In this document: positions 7,795-16,445 of the stretch, in pieces | How the letters are laid out: each line of letters starts with the position of its first letter | Position numbering within the stretch: the stretch's first letter is position 1 | Assembly (NCBI GenBank): GCA_026713105.1 | Contig: JAPOPC010000072.1 | Span: 1-64,000, forward strand | Length of the DNA stretch: 64,000 nt | Direction: 5' to 3' | Source of the DNA: Acidimicrobiaceae bacterium | GTDB lineage: Bacteria; Actinomycetota; Acidimicrobiia; Acidimicrobiales; Poriferisodalaceae | Program-made: the position numbers and the translations under genes | The notes under the pieces: generated by a model | Databases searched by the model: none | What the model saw: only the letters and a program-made list of their open reading frames with translations | What the model was told of the DNA's origin: nothing

Positions 7795-8316
7795 TCAGCC
7801 CTGCCCGACTGCAGCCTCGTCGCTGTAGGGGAAGCGTCGCTCAGGCGAGGCATCCCGCTTCCAGATCATCACCTTGCGCCGGAAGTAACAGACCTCTTCG
7901 GATCGCTGGTTGACTGCCCGAGTCTCGACCGTCACCACACCCCGGTCGGGCCGTGAACTCGACTCCCGCTTGTCGAGCACCTTGGTGACGGCATAGATGG
8001 TGTCGCCGTGGAAGGTCGGGCGCGAGTGCGTCAGCGTCTCGACCTCAAGGTTGGCGATGGCCGCACCGCTGACGTCGGGCACGCTCATACCCAGCACCAG
8101 CGAGTACACGAGATTGCCGACCACGACATTCTTGCCGTGCACGGTCTCGTGCTGGGCGAACCACTCGTTGGTGTGCAGCGGGTGGTGGTTCATGGTGATC
8201 ATGCAAAAGAGGTGATCGTCGGCCTCGGTGATCGTCTTGCCCGGCCAGTGCCGGTACACGTCGCCGATCTCGAAATCCTCGAAATAGCGCCCGAACGGGC
8301 GGTCATGGACGGTCAC
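7795..8316 (-). CDS. MaoC family dehydratase
   Basis: This 173-residue hot-dog-fold protein begins at GTG 8316, with GGAGGT about six bases upstream deciding the start. FEIGDVYRHWPGKTITEADDHLFCMITMNHHPLHTNEWFA carries the MaoC hydratase motif (Asp and His of the catalytic pair in the D-x4-x-HP region), followed by VVGNLVYSLVLGM. Such enzymes hydrate enoyl-CoA thioesters. It is divergent from an acyl-CoA dehydrogenase (129 bases between), which supports a role in acyl-CoA degradation. The exact CoA substrate is not evident. Confidence 0.87.
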   Translation of the reverse strand: MTVHDRPFGRYFEDFEIGDVYRHWPGKTITEADDHLFCMITMNHHPLHTNEWFAQHETVHGKNVVVGNLVYSLVLGMSVPDVSGAAIANLEVETLTHSRPTFHGDTIYAVTKVLDKRESSSRPDRGVVTVETRAVNQRSEEVCYFRRKVMIWKRDASPERRFPYSDEAAVGQG

Positions 8317-8445
8317 GGGAACCTCCGTGCGGTGGTTTGGAGCAGTGGTGCTGGTTGGTGGGTCGAGTCATCGTACGGCGCACGGCTCGCGGCTACCGGG
8401 CTGCGGCGGGGTCGCTTGCGGGAGTCGGCTTTAGCCTGTGCGGCT

Positions 8446-10059
8446 GTGACGACGACGGGGACAATCGCTGGGACGGCTGCGGCACCTGCCGAGCCGGATA
8501 TGCGGGCGGCGGCTGACGCGCTGGCGGCGGGCACCGACGCCGTGAGCCGAGCCTGCGCGCACGCGGTCGGCAAGGGTGACGATCACCAGTGCTTCCTCTA
8601 CGACCTGGCGCACACCGCTTCGGCACTGCGCATCTGCGAATCGTTGCTCGACTGGGGCGCGCTGGGCGACGCCGAGGCCCGCCTCGCGTGCGGCTTCATC
8701 GCCGACGCGCTCGGCGAGTTCTACGCCCGGCTGTTCGCCCGCGAGTCTCAGTGGGGCCTCGAAGCGAGCGCACTCGACGGTGCCCGCGACTTCATGGCTG
8801 CCTACCGCGACCCCGCCTACGTCGCCACGCTCGCCGAGCTCGCGCCGCCCAGCCACCTCGACGAAGACTTCGAACTCGTCGCGGAGACGTTCCGCCGCTT
8901 CGGCGAGGACAAGATCGTACCCGCCGCCGAGCACATCCACCGCGGCGACACCGACATCCCCGAAGACCTCATCGCGGGCCTCGCCGAGCTCGGCTGCTTC
9001 GGCCTGTCGGTGCCCGAGGAATACGGCGGCTTCGCCTCAGGCTCTGAGAGCGACTACCTGGGCATGGTCATCGCCACCGAGGAACTGTCACGGGCATCGC
9101 TGGGTGCGGGCGGCTCGCTCATCACCCGGCCCGAGATCCTCACGCGGGCGCTGGAACGCGGCGGCACCGAGGAGCAGAAGAAGCACTGGTTCCCCCAGAT
9201 CGCCGCCGGCGAGACCATGGTTGCGGTCGCCGTCACCGAGCCCGATTACGGCAGCGACGTGGCCAACCTAGTCGTGTCGGCGACGCCCACCGAGGGCGGT
9301 TGGCTGATCTCGGGCACCAAGACGTGGTGCACGTTCGCGGGCCGGGCCGACGTGCTGATGCTGCTGGCCCGCACCGACCCCGACCGGCGCAAAGCGCACC
9401 GGGGCCTCAGCCTGTTCATCGTGCCCAAGCCCCAGGCGGAGGGTCACGACTTCCAATTCACCGACGAGCGGGGCGGCACTATCGAGGGCCGGGCGATCGC
9501 CACGCTCGGCTACCGGGGCATGCACAGCTTCGAGATTGCCTTCGACGACTGGTTCGTGCCCGCAGAGAATCTCATCGGCGGCGACGACGGCATCGGGCAG
9601 GGCTTCTACCTGCAGATGGCCGGGTTCGAGAACGGTCGGCTGCAGACGGCGGCACGGGCCGTGGGCGTCATGCAGGCGGCCTATGACGAGGCGCGTTCCT
9701 ACGCGGCCGAGCGCAAGGTGTTCGGCCAGCCGATCGCCGAGTACCAGCTCACGCAGGCGAAGCTGGGCCGCATGGCCGCGATCATCGCCGCGGCCCGCCA
9801 GTACAGCCACGAGGTGGCCCGCATGATGGCGCGAGGCGGCGGGGCGCTGGAGGCGTCGATGATCAAGGCGTACGTCTGCAAGGCCGCCGAGTGGGTGACC
9901 CGTGAGGCACAGCAGATCCACGGCGGATTCGGCTTCGCCGAGGAATACACGGTGAGTCGGCTGTTCGTCGACGCCCGGGTGCTGTCGATCTTCGAGGGCG
10001 CGGATGAGACGCTGTGCCTCAAGGTGATCGCGCGGCGGCTGCAGACCCAGAGCGCCTGA
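8446..10059 (+). CDS. acyl-CoA dehydrogenase family protein
   Basis: The protein is 537 residues from GTG 8446 (VTTTGTIAGTAAAPAEPDMR). The frame is open further upstream, but that part overlaps the MaoC gene and is not protein-like. After a helical N-terminal extension of about 130 residues comes the standard fold. FAD and substrate binding appear in VAVAVTEPDYGSDVANL, GTKTWCTFAGRADVLMLLART and GYRGMHSFEIAFDDWFVP. The C-terminal helices carry GQPIAEYQLTQAKLGRMAA and QQIHGGFGFAEEYTVSRLF, then a putative base region FEGADETL. It probably oxidises an acyl-CoA thioester, passing electrons to ETF. The substrate is unknown. Confidence 0.87.
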   Translation: MTTTGTIAGTAAAPAEPDMRAAADALAAGTDAVSRACAHAVGKGDDHQCFLYDLAHTASALRICESLLDWGALGDAEARLACGFIADALGEFYARLFARESQWGLEASALDGARDFMAAYRDPAYVATLAELAPPSHLDEDFELVAETFRRFGEDKIVPAAEHIHRGDTDIPEDLIAGLAELGCFGLSVPEEYGGFASGSESDYLGMVIATEELSRASLGAGGSLITRPEILTRALERGGTEEQKKHWFPQIAAGETMVAVAVTEPDYGSDVANLVVSATPTEGGWLISGTKTWCTFAGRADVLMLLARTDPDRRKAHRGLSLFIVPKPQAEGHDFQFTDERGGTIEGRAIATLGYRGMHSFEIAFDDWFVPAENLIGGDDGIGQGFYLQMAGFENGRLQTAARAVGVMQAAYDEARSYAAERKVFGQPIAEYQLTQAKLGRMAAIIAAARQYSHEVARMMARGGGALEASMIKAYVCKAAEWVTREAQQIHGGFGFAEEYTVSRLFVDARVLSIFEGADETLCLKVIARRLQTQSA

Positions 10060-10106
10060 GAGGCTGCGCCGCGGATCGGTTCGCTGGCACGGGATAGCTT
10101 CGGCGC

Positions 10107-10898
10107 GTGCACCCGATCGAGCACCTGCGCTATGTGGCGCGTGCGGGCGACCTGTCCCAAGACGTGCTGGTGCGCGAGACGGCATCGGCACTGGGCGCGC
10201 TGGCGTCTGACCCGCTGGAGCTGGTCACCGTGTGCCGTCGGATTCTCGACAAGTACCCGATCGCTGGGGCGCTGTGGTCGATGGCGGCTCGGGTGTGCAC
10301 GTCTGCGCAGCCCTACCGGGCTGCACGCGAGTTCTCGTCCGAGCTGCGCGCCGACGACACCGCTCATCACGCTGCCGATGCGCTGCCTGCCGATGCGACG
10401 GTCTGCCTGCTGGGTTGGCCCGACCTTGCCGCCGAAGGACTGGGGCGACGATCGGACGTGACCGTGCGCGTCATCGACGCCTACGGCGAGGGTGCCGGCC
10501 TGGCACGGCGGCTCGCCGGCAACGGCTGCGACGTGACCGACGTGCCGCTCGCCGGCTTGGCGGCTGCGTGCTCGAACGCAGATGTGATCCTGGTGGAGGC
10601 CGCCGTCGCTGGGCCCGAAGCGGTGATCGCAGCGGGCGGCTCCCACGCTGCCGCCGCTGTCGGGTACGTGTCGGGGGTCGACGTCTGGTGCATCGCCGGG
10701 CAGGGTCGCGCACTGCCCCGGCAGTTCTTCGAGGCCGCAGCGAGCACCGTCGCAGATGAGCCGTGGGAGTGCGACGAGGAAGTGGTGCCGCTCGGCCTGT
10801 TCAGCCACGTCGTCGGCCCAAACGGCGTCGAGCCCGCCGCCGGCTGGCAGCGCGCCGATTGCCCGCTCGCCGCCGAATTGCTTCGCCCTGCAATCTGA
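10107..10898 (+). CDS. initiation factor 2B-like (eIF-2B/MtnA fold) protein
   Basis: This 263-residue protein starts at GTG 10107. The C-terminal half resembles the Rossmann-like core of the eIF-2B/methylthioribose-1-phosphate isomerase superfamily: ADVILVEAAVAGPEAVIAAGGSHAAAAVGYVSGVDVWCIAGQGRALP corresponds to the segment containing the catalytic Asp region in MtnA. The N-terminal half is helical. Bacterial members of this group are sugar-phosphate isomerases, but the active-site Asp is not clearly present (DVILVEAAVAG in place of a GxDAI motif), so it may lack that activity. It lies 13 bases before a thioredoxin-like gene, suggesting cotranscription. Confidence 0.55.
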   Translation: MHPIEHLRYVARAGDLSQDVLVRETASALGALASDPLELVTVCRRILDKYPIAGALWSMAARVCTSAQPYRAAREFSSELRADDTAHHAADALPADATVCLLGWPDLAAEGLGRRSDVTVRVIDAYGEGAGLARRLAGNGCDVTDVPLAGLAAACSNADVILVEAAVAGPEAVIAAGGSHAAAAVGYVSGVDVWCIAGQGRALPRQFFEAAASTVADEPWECDEEVVPLGLFSHVVGPNGVEPAAGWQRADCPLAAELLRPAI

Positions 10899-10911
10899 AA
10901 CCTGGTGAACC

Positions 10912-11439
10912 GTGGCCGAGCCGACCGGGAGCGCTAGTTTGCCTGCCGTGCTTGACGCGCCATCCACCGACATCAAGCTCGAGACGCTCTCCGGCCACAC
11001 CCACACGCTGGGCGAATGGCTGGTGGTGTTCAACCTCATGGGCGTCGTCATCGACCCCTACACCCACCAGAGCGGCTGGATACTGCCGACTGCATCGCGC
11101 CTGTTCCTGGTCTACGAAGAGGCCGACGTGCGCTGCGCCTTCGTGGTGTGCAGCGATGCGGAAGGCGCCCGCAGCTTCCTCGGCCGCTTCGCCGACGAGC
11201 ACTTCGTGCTGCTCGACCCCGAGCGCGAGTTCGTGCGCTCGCTCGGCCTCGAGCGGCTGCCGGCCCTCGTGCACCTCGCCCAGGACGCCAGCGTGCTCGG
11301 CTCGGCCCAGGGCTGGAATGCGGCCGAATGGTCCGACGTCATCGACGGCGTCGAAGACGCCATGGACTGGCGGGCACGGCCGGTGCTGCCCACCGCCGAA
11401 GACCCGGGCAACTTCGAAGGCACTCCCGCCCTGGGATAA
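10912..11439 (+). CDS. thioredoxin-like fold protein of unknown function
   Basis: The protein is 175 residues from GTG 10912; GTG 10948 is an equally possible start giving 163 residues. The pattern DIKLETLSGHTHTLGEWLVVFNLMG, then FLVYEEADVRCAFVVCSDAEGARSFLGRF, then a cis-Pro-like LPALVHLAQD suggests a peroxiredoxin/TlpA-like thioredoxin fold. However, no CxxC pair is present, and the two Cys residues are far from the usual site. Function is therefore not assigned. It follows the IF-2B-like gene closely and is convergent with the diguanylate cyclase. Confidence 0.6.
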   Translation: MAEPTGSASLPAVLDAPSTDIKLETLSGHTHTLGEWLVVFNLMGVVIDPYTHQSGWILPTASRLFLVYEEADVRCAFVVCSDAEGARSFLGRFADEHFVLLDPEREFVRSLGLERLPALVHLAQDASVLGSAQGWNAAEWSDVIDGVEDAMDWRARPVLPTAEDPGNFEGTPALG

Positions 11440-11444
11440 CCCGG

Positions 11445-11466
11445 CCCGCTCGGCGACCTCAGCGGG
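11445..11466. terminator. hairpin between convergent genes
   Basis: CCCGCT (11445-11450), ten bases, then AGCGGG (11461-11466) form a perfect 6-bp stem in the 19-base space between the thioredoxin-like gene and the diguanylate cyclase, overlapping the latter's stop codon. There is no T-tract. Its position between convergent genes suggests a terminator, but the evidence is limited. Confidence 0.35.
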
Positions 11467-12109
11467 AGTCGAGGCGGGCGCGCAACCGAATGGGCGACGG
11501 CGGTCCCCCGCTGATCGGCAGTTCCTCGCGGATGCGTTTGCTGTGGTACATCGCTCGGTCAGCGCGGGCGATGAGATGCTCGGCATCGCGCGTGGTGGCG
11601 TCAGAGGCTGCCGTCCCGATGCTGATGCTCGCATACACCGCGACCAAGCCGTGCTGGTCCGCACCGACCTGTGCGTCGTCGAGCAGGATCGCCGGCGACA
11701 CGGCTTCGCGCAGCCTGAGCGCGATGCGGTCCATGTCCGCGCGCGTTCGCACTCCATCGCAGATCACGAGGAATTCGTCACCTCCGAGACGTGTGACCAC
11801 ATCGGACGGTCGCAGCGCATTGCGCAGGCGCGCCGCCACATGCTGCAGCACATGATCGCCGACGGCATGACCGTGATTGTCGTTGACGTCCTTGAGCCCG
11901 TCGACATCGCAGAACGCGACACCAACGACGTAGTCGCCCCGCCGGGGCCGGCGCAGCAGCCCATCGAGATGCCGCAAGGCGTCCTTGCGGCTCACGGCTC
12001 CGGTCAGCGAGTCGATCTTGGCGGTGCGCCCACTCTTGGCGCCCCACAGCGCACCGAGCGCGAAGCACATGATTCCGGCAGCGGCGAGTGCCGCGACGAT
12101 CACGCTCAT
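11459..12109 (-). CDS. diguanylate cyclase (GGDEF domain) with single membrane anchor
   Basis: This 216-residue protein makes the second messenger c-di-GMP from two GTP. One hydrophobic segment (about residues 3-24) anchors it, followed directly by the GGDEF domain: DSLTGAVSRKDAL, FCDVDGLKDVNDNHGHAVGDHVL, and an intact GGDEF at residues 109-113. An RxxD inhibitory site (RPSD, residues 100-103) sits five residues before GGDEF, so product feedback inhibition is likely. No sensory domain is present beyond the anchor. AGGGGAT lies six bases before the ATG. Confidence 0.9.
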   Translation of the reverse strand: MSVIVAALAAAGIMCFALGALWGAKSGRTAKIDSLTGAVSRKDALRHLDGLLRRPRRGDYVVGVAFCDVDGLKDVNDNHGHAVGDHVLQHVAARLRNALRPSDVVTRLGGDEFLVICDGVRTRADMDRIALRLREAVSPAILLDDAQVGADQHGLVAVYASISIGTAASDATTRDAEHLIARADRAMYHSKRIREELPISGGPPSPIRLRARLDSR

Positions 12110-12187
12110 CGTCTATCCCCTGGGTTCTTCCACGCCCGCTCACAGGGCGATTCATCCGACAGAACCCAGACCGTTGTACCGCGCACC

Positions 12188-12982
12188 TCAGCGTGCTGTC
12201 CAGCCCCCGTCCACCATCAGCGAGCTGCCGGTCACGTAACTGCTGGCCTCGCTGGCCAGGAACAGCAGCGCCCCGTCCAGCTCGTGGGTGTGCCCGGGCC
12301 GCCGCATCGGGGCGTTTCGGCTGATCCACGCCATCGAGCGATCGTCGTCGAACATCGGTGCGGTCAGCTCGGTCTCGAAGTAGCCGGGACACAGGGCGTT
12401 CACCCGTACACCCCGGGTCGCCCACTGCACGGCCAAGTCGCGGGTCAGGTTCACCAGGCCGGCCTTCGAAGCCGCATAGGCGGGCTGCAGATTCGGTGCC
12501 GAGGCCACGTGCCCGTGCACCGACGCCACGTTGATGATGCTGCCTGCGGCTTCTCTGGCGATGATGTCGGCGGCCACGAGGCCCGCCAGCAAGAAGCATG
12601 CGTTCAGGTTGATGTCGACCACGTGCCGAAAGCTCTCCACGTCGGCCTGCTCGCCGGGGTTGATGGCGTCGCTCACGCCGGCATTGTTGACCAGCACATC
12701 AACCTTGCCGTAGTGGTCGATGGTTCGGGCGACAAGGTCGCGGCAGGCATCGTCGTCGCCGACATCGCATGAGATCGCCAGCGCGTCGGGCAGTCGCGAC
12801 GCCAGTGATTCGAGCCGATCCGCCCGCCGCGCGGCAACGACCACTTGAGCCCCCGCCGCGGCGAATACCTCGGCGAACCGAACGCCGAACCCGCTCGATG
12901 CGCCTGTCACTAGGCACACCTGCCCCTCGAGCCGGAACGGTGCCACCAAGTCGATCTGCCCGTTCGCTGCGGTCTCGTTCAT
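12188..12982 (-). CDS. SDR family oxidoreductase
   Basis: The protein is 264 residues starting at ATG 12982 (MNETAANGQIDLVAPF), chosen because AGAGGAA lies about seven bases upstream; the frame extends further upstream but without family similarity. Classical short-chain dehydrogenase motifs are present: cofactor loop GASSGFG, NNAG, the active-site Ser in IINVASVHG, and Y-A-A-S-K. The end reads YVTGSSLMVDGGW, as in FabG-like enzymes. It reduces or oxidises a carbonyl/hydroxyl with NAD(P)H; the substrate is unknown. It is divergent from the LLM gene at 13113. Confidence 0.88.
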   Translation of the reverse strand: MNETAANGQIDLVAPFRLEGQVCLVTGASSGFGVRFAEVFAAAGAQVVVAARRADRLESLASRLPDALAISCDVGDDDACRDLVARTIDHYGKVDVLVNNAGVSDAINPGEQADVESFRHVVDINLNACFLLAGLVAADIIAREAAGSIINVASVHGHVASAPNLQPAYAASKAGLVNLTRDLAVQWATRGVRVNALCPGYFETELTAPMFDDDRSMAWISRNAPMRRPGHTHELDGALLFLASEASSYVTGSSLMVDGGWTAR

Positions 12983-13112
12983 TGACGTTCCTCTTCTGGC
13001 ACTGGGGTGGGACTCCAGCGCCAGAGCGTACGGCGCTGAGATGTGCGAATGGGAAGTGCAGTCCAAGTGCCGCCCCGGCCACGCACGGCCCAAGTGCCCT
13101 AGCGTGTGGGCC

Positions 13113-14009
13113 ATGAAGATCCGGATCGGCTTCGGGCTGGGCACGCGCAGCTTCACCAACGACCACGCCACCTTCGACCCGTTCGTGGACGCGCTCGAGG
13201 ACAACGGCTTCGACTCGCTGTGGCTGAGCGAGCGGCTCGGCGGCGAATGCCCCGATCCGATCGTGGGCTTGGCCTACGCCGCGGGTCGCACCAAGCGCAT
13301 GAAGTTCGGCATGTCGGTGCTGGTGCTGCCCGGCCGCAACCTCGCAGTGCTGGCCAAGGAGCTCGCCAGCCTCGACCGCCTCTCCGACGGCAGGCTGCTG
13401 CCGGCGTTCGGACTGGGCGTCGCCGACGTGCATGAGCAGGCCGCGTTCGGCGTCGAGCGCCGCCAGCGGGCGAAGATGTTCAACGAGGCCCTGCCGCTGC
13501 TCAAGCGCTTCTGGGAGGACGAGCCCGTCACGCACCACGGCGACTGGTACGACTACGACGAAGTGTCGCTGCTGCCCAAGCCGGCGCAGAAGCCCATGGA
13601 CATCTGGCTGGGCGGAGCGGCCGAAGTCGAGTTGCGCCGCTGCGGGCGCTTCGGCGACGGGTGGCTGCCGTCGTTCTGCACGCCCGACATCGCGGCCGCA
13701 GGCTGGAAGATCGTGAACGAGGCCGCCGACGAGCACGAGCGCTGGATCGACCCGGAGCACTTCGGCGTCCTCGTCCCGTACACCCACGGCGAGATGACCG
13801 CCGGCTACCAGGCGATCCTCGAACGTCGTGCACCCGGCATCGATCCGAGCGAGATTATCCCGACCGGCTGGGACGGCCTGCGCGACCAACTCCAGCGATT
13901 CATCGAGGTCGGCGCGTCCAAGTTCGTGCCGATCCTGGTCGGCGAACCCGAAGACTGGTTCGCCGAACTCGAAGGCGTCGCCAAGGCCGTCCTCCCGCTG
14001 CAGAACTAG
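13113..14009 (+). CDS. LLM class flavin-/F420-dependent oxidoreductase
   Basis: This 298-residue protein starts at ATG 13113 (MKIRIGFGLGTRSFTNDHATF), because the family always begins with this first barrel strand; an upstream in-frame ATG at 13041 would add an unrelated tail. Typical luciferase-like segments follow: NGFDSLWLSERLGGECPDPIVGLAYAAGRT, KFGMSVLVLPGRNLAVLAKELASLDRLSDGRL, and the phosphate-binding IWLGGAAEVELRRCGRFGDGWLPS. The natural substrate and cofactor (FMN or F420) cannot be read from the sequence. It converges on the dehydrogenase at 14030. Confidence 0.88.
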   Translation: MKIRIGFGLGTRSFTNDHATFDPFVDALEDNGFDSLWLSERLGGECPDPIVGLAYAAGRTKRMKFGMSVLVLPGRNLAVLAKELASLDRLSDGRLLPAFGLGVADVHEQAAFGVERRQRAKMFNEALPLLKRFWEDEPVTHHGDWYDYDEVSLLPKPAQKPMDIWLGGAAEVELRRCGRFGDGWLPSFCTPDIAAAGWKIVNEAADEHERWIDPEHFGVLVPYTHGEMTAGYQAILERRAPGIDPSEIIPTGWDGLRDQLQRFIEVGASKFVPILVGEPEDWFAELEGVAKAVLPLQN

Positions 14010-14029
14010 CCCCGCAGAAGCGCTCGGCG

Positions 14030-14881
14030 TCAGCCAGCGTTATCGGGCGACGCGTTTTCGACCGCCGCTGCGGGACTCAGCAGTGCCTCGAGCATCTGCT
14101 CAACGGAGGCACTTCGGGCGTTCTTGAAGGCTTCGAGACGTTCGTACACCTCGCTCGCGGCACGGTGGAAGCCGTCTGGCAGACCTGCCGCGGCGAACGT
14201 TTCTGCTATTTCGTCCATCTCGCCCACCCAGCGCCATGCCTTGGGGGCGACAGCAATGGACGTGTACGCCAACCGCTGCGACAGGCCGCTCTGCGACAAG
14301 GCCCACTCGGCGGTTAGCTCGTCGGACACGCCCTCGGCTGCCGCCAGCGCCGCCACCGCCATCAAGAGGGCACTCGTGCCCTTGGTCCACGACGCGTAGG
14401 CCATCTTCAGCGCCGAGGCAGCACCCGGCTCGCCTCCGGCCAGTACTCGGGCGTCCAGCGCGGAGCCTTCGAATCGTGCGGCTACCCGGTCGGCCGAAGC
14501 TCCCGACAAGTACAGGCGGGTCGTTCCATGCTCCCGCACCGGCGGGCCGATCAGGCTGCCGTCGACGAAGTCCTCGAATCGTTCGGCAATGCGGCGGGCG
14601 GTTGCCGGCGAGACGGCGTTGGCATCGACGTAGCAGCCCACAAATCCGGCATCAGCCACTGAGCCAGCCAGCGCCTCGGCTCCGTGAGGCGGGCAGACCG
14701 AGATCACTATGTCCGCAGCGGCGACGAGCGACTTGAGGTCACCAGCGTCGATGAGGTCGACATCGGCCGCTCGCGTGCGGGTCGCCGCCGAACGGCCCTC
14801 GCCGGCCCACAGCACCGTGCCGCCGCACGCAGCCGCCACGGTCGCGCCCATAGCCCCGGGGTGCAGGATCCCAGTGCTCAC
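14030..14881 (-). CDS. NAD(P)-dependent 6PGDH-like oxidoreductase with DUF1932 C-terminal domain
   Basis: This 283-residue protein starts at GTG 14881, overlapping the livF stop by GTGA, so it is the last gene of the liv operon. The N-terminal Rossmann domain has GILHPGAMGATVA (a GxMG loop typical of beta-hydroxyacid dehydrogenases) and VVISVCPPHGAEAL. The C-terminal part (about 170-270) with GAASALKMAYASWTKGTSALLMAVAALA matches the DUF1932 domain. The Lys in KMAYASWTKG is the likely catalytic residue. Its place at the end of an amino acid importer operon suggests it acts on a compound brought in by that transporter (inference). Confidence 0.8.
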   Translation of the reverse strand: MSTGILHPGAMGATVAAACGGTVLWAGEGRSAATRTRAADVDLIDAGDLKSLVAAADIVISVCPPHGAEALAGSVADAGFVGCYVDANAVSPATARRIAERFEDFVDGSLIGPPVREHGTTRLYLSGASADRVAARFEGSALDARVLAGGEPGAASALKMAYASWTKGTSALLMAVAALAAAEGVSDELTAEWALSQSGLSQRLAYTSIAVAPKAWRWVGEMDEIAETFAAAGLPDGFHRAASEVYERLEAFKNARSASVEQMLEALLSPAAAVENASPDNAG

Positions 14882-15639
14882 GACGAGTCGGAGTCGTCCT
14901 TGCCGCCGCCCAGATAGGACGTGCGCAGGGCCGGGTTGGCCAGCAGTGCCTCGGCCGTGTCGTCGAGCACGACTCGGCCGGTCTGCAGCACCCAGCCCCG
15001 ATCCGCGATGCCGAGCGCCATGTTGGCGTTCTGCTCCACCATGAACACGGTCATGCCGGCCTCGTGAATCTGTGAGATCAACTCGAAGTTCTGCTGCACC
15101 AGCGTCGGTGCGAGACCCATGGATGGCTCATCCATCAGCAGCACGCGGGGCTGGGACATGAGGGCGCGGCCGATGGCCACCATCTGCTGCTCGCCGCCTG
15201 ACAGCGTGCCCGCCTTCTGGCCGAGACGCTCTTTGACACGTGGGAACAGCTCGAAGACTCGCTCCAGGTCGGATGCAACCGCGTCAGAGTCCTTACGGAG
15301 GTAAGCGCCGAGCTGCAGGTTCTCCCGCACCGTGAGCCGCTTGAACAGCCGTCGGTTCTCGGGGACCATCGTGACGCCGCGGGCGACCAGATAGCTCGTG
15401 GGCCGGCCATTGACGACTTCGCCGTCGAGCACCACCTCTCCTGAGGTGGGCGTCAGCATTCCCAGCAGCGTCTTCAGCGTCGTCGACTTGCCGCTGGCGT
15501 TGCCGCCCAGCAGGCATACCAGCTCGCCGGCGTAGATCGACAGGTTCACGTCGCGCAGGGCATGGACGGCGCCATAGTGCGCGTTCACCTTGCGCATCTC
15601 CAGCAGCGGCACCGCCCGATCGGGGGGATCCTGGCTCAT
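14878..15639 (-). CDS. livF: branched-chain amino acid ABC transporter, ATP-binding protein LivF
   Basis: This 253-residue ATPase has a Walker A GNASGKST, the ABC signature LSGGEQQMVAIGRAL, and Walker B VLLMDEPSMGLAP. The last of these, with TLVQQNFELI, is typical of LivF. It overlaps livG by ATGA at its start and the DUF1932 gene by GTGA at its end. It acts with LivG at the inner face of the LivHM channel. Walker A has an Ala-Ser pair in place of the usual GAGKST, which is common in LivF. Confidence 0.93.
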   Translation of the reverse strand: MSQDPPDRAVPLLEMRKVNAHYGAVHALRDVNLSIYAGELVCLLGGNASGKSTTLKTLLGMLTPTSGEVVLDGEVVNGRPTSYLVARGVTMVPENRRLFKRLTVRENLQLGAYLRKDSDAVASDLERVFELFPRVKERLGQKAGTLSGGEQQMVAIGRALMSQPRVLLMDEPSMGLAPTLVQQNFELISQIHEAGMTVFMVEQNANMALGIADRGWVLQTGRVVLDDTAEALLANPALRTSYLGGGKDDSDSS

Positions 15640-16445
15640 GTCGCCGCGGCTGCTCCGTGTCCGAGATATGCCTGGATCACCAGTGGGTCGACCGAGACGT
15701 CGTCATAGTCACCCTCGGCGATCTTGACCCCATGGTCGAGCACGATCACCCGGTCCGACACCTCGCGGACCACCTCCATGTCGTGCTCGATGACCACGAT
15801 GGCGAAGCCCCACTCGTCGCGTAACCGCCCGATCAGGCCGGTCAGCTCGGCCGACTCGGTGGGGTTCATGCCCGCCACGGGCTCGTCCAGCAGGATCAGC
15901 TTGGGCTGGGTGGCCATGGCCCGGGCAATCTCGAGGCGCCGCCGGTTGGCGTACGACAGCGTGAACGCGGGCTGGTCGTAGCGATAGCCCGTGAGCCGGC
16001 TCCCGAAGAACGACAGCACCTGCTTGCCCCGCTCGGCAATTTCCTCCTCCTCGCGGCGGAAGGCCTTCGTCCACAGCAGCGCCCCCACGACGCTTTGGCG
16101 GGTCCGGCAGTGCTGGGAAACCATGACGTTCTCAAGCACGGTCATGTTGGCGAACAGTCGGACGTTCTGAAATGTGCGGGCGATGCCGCGTGCGGTCACC
16201 CGGTTGGGGTCAAGGCCGATGAGCGACTCTCCCTCGAAGCGGATGTCGCCCTCCGAGGCCGACACGGTGGCCGTGATGGCGTTGAACAGCGTGGTCTTGC
16301 CGGCGCCGTTCGGCCCGATCACCGAGACGATCTCACCTGGATACACGGCCAGATCCAGCCCGTCGAGCGCTGTGAGGCCGCCGAAGTCGACGCTGAGGCC
16401 GCTCGTTTCCAGTATCGGCTGCTCTGCCGGGTCGCCGCTGCTCAT
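15636..16445 (-). CDS. livG: branched-chain amino acid ABC transporter, ATP-binding protein LivG
   Basis: This 269-residue ATPase has Walker A GPNGAGKTT (about residue 44), the Q-loop in TFQNVRLF, and Walker B LILLDEPVAGMNPTE, the last being a LivG hallmark. The long insert around SVVGALLWTKAFRREEEEI is also LivG-like. The ABC signature is altered: FTLSYANRRRLEIARAM (residues 161-177) replaces the usual LSYGxQRRLEIARAL, losing the signature Gly. It overlaps livM and livF by ATGA at each end. Function as a transporter ATPase is otherwise expected. Confidence 0.92.
   Translation of the reverse strand: MSSGDPAEQPILETSGLSVDFGGLTALDGLDLAVYPGEIVSVIGPNGAGKTTLFNAITATVSASEGDIRFEGESLIGLDPNRVTARGIARTFQNVRLFANMTVLENVMVSQHCRTRQSVVGALLWTKAFRREEEEIAERGKQVLSFFGSRLTGYRYDQPAFTLSYANRRRLEIARAMATQPKLILLDEPVAGMNPTESAELTGLIGRLRDEWGFAIVVIEHDMEVVREVSDRVIVLDHGVKIAEGDYDDVSVDPLVIQAYLGHGAAAAT

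Noticed and set aside
8008-8445. N-terminal extension of the acyl-CoA dehydrogenase frame
   Set aside because: It overlaps the MaoC coding region in antisense and is not similar to dehydrogenases; GTG 8446 is a better start.
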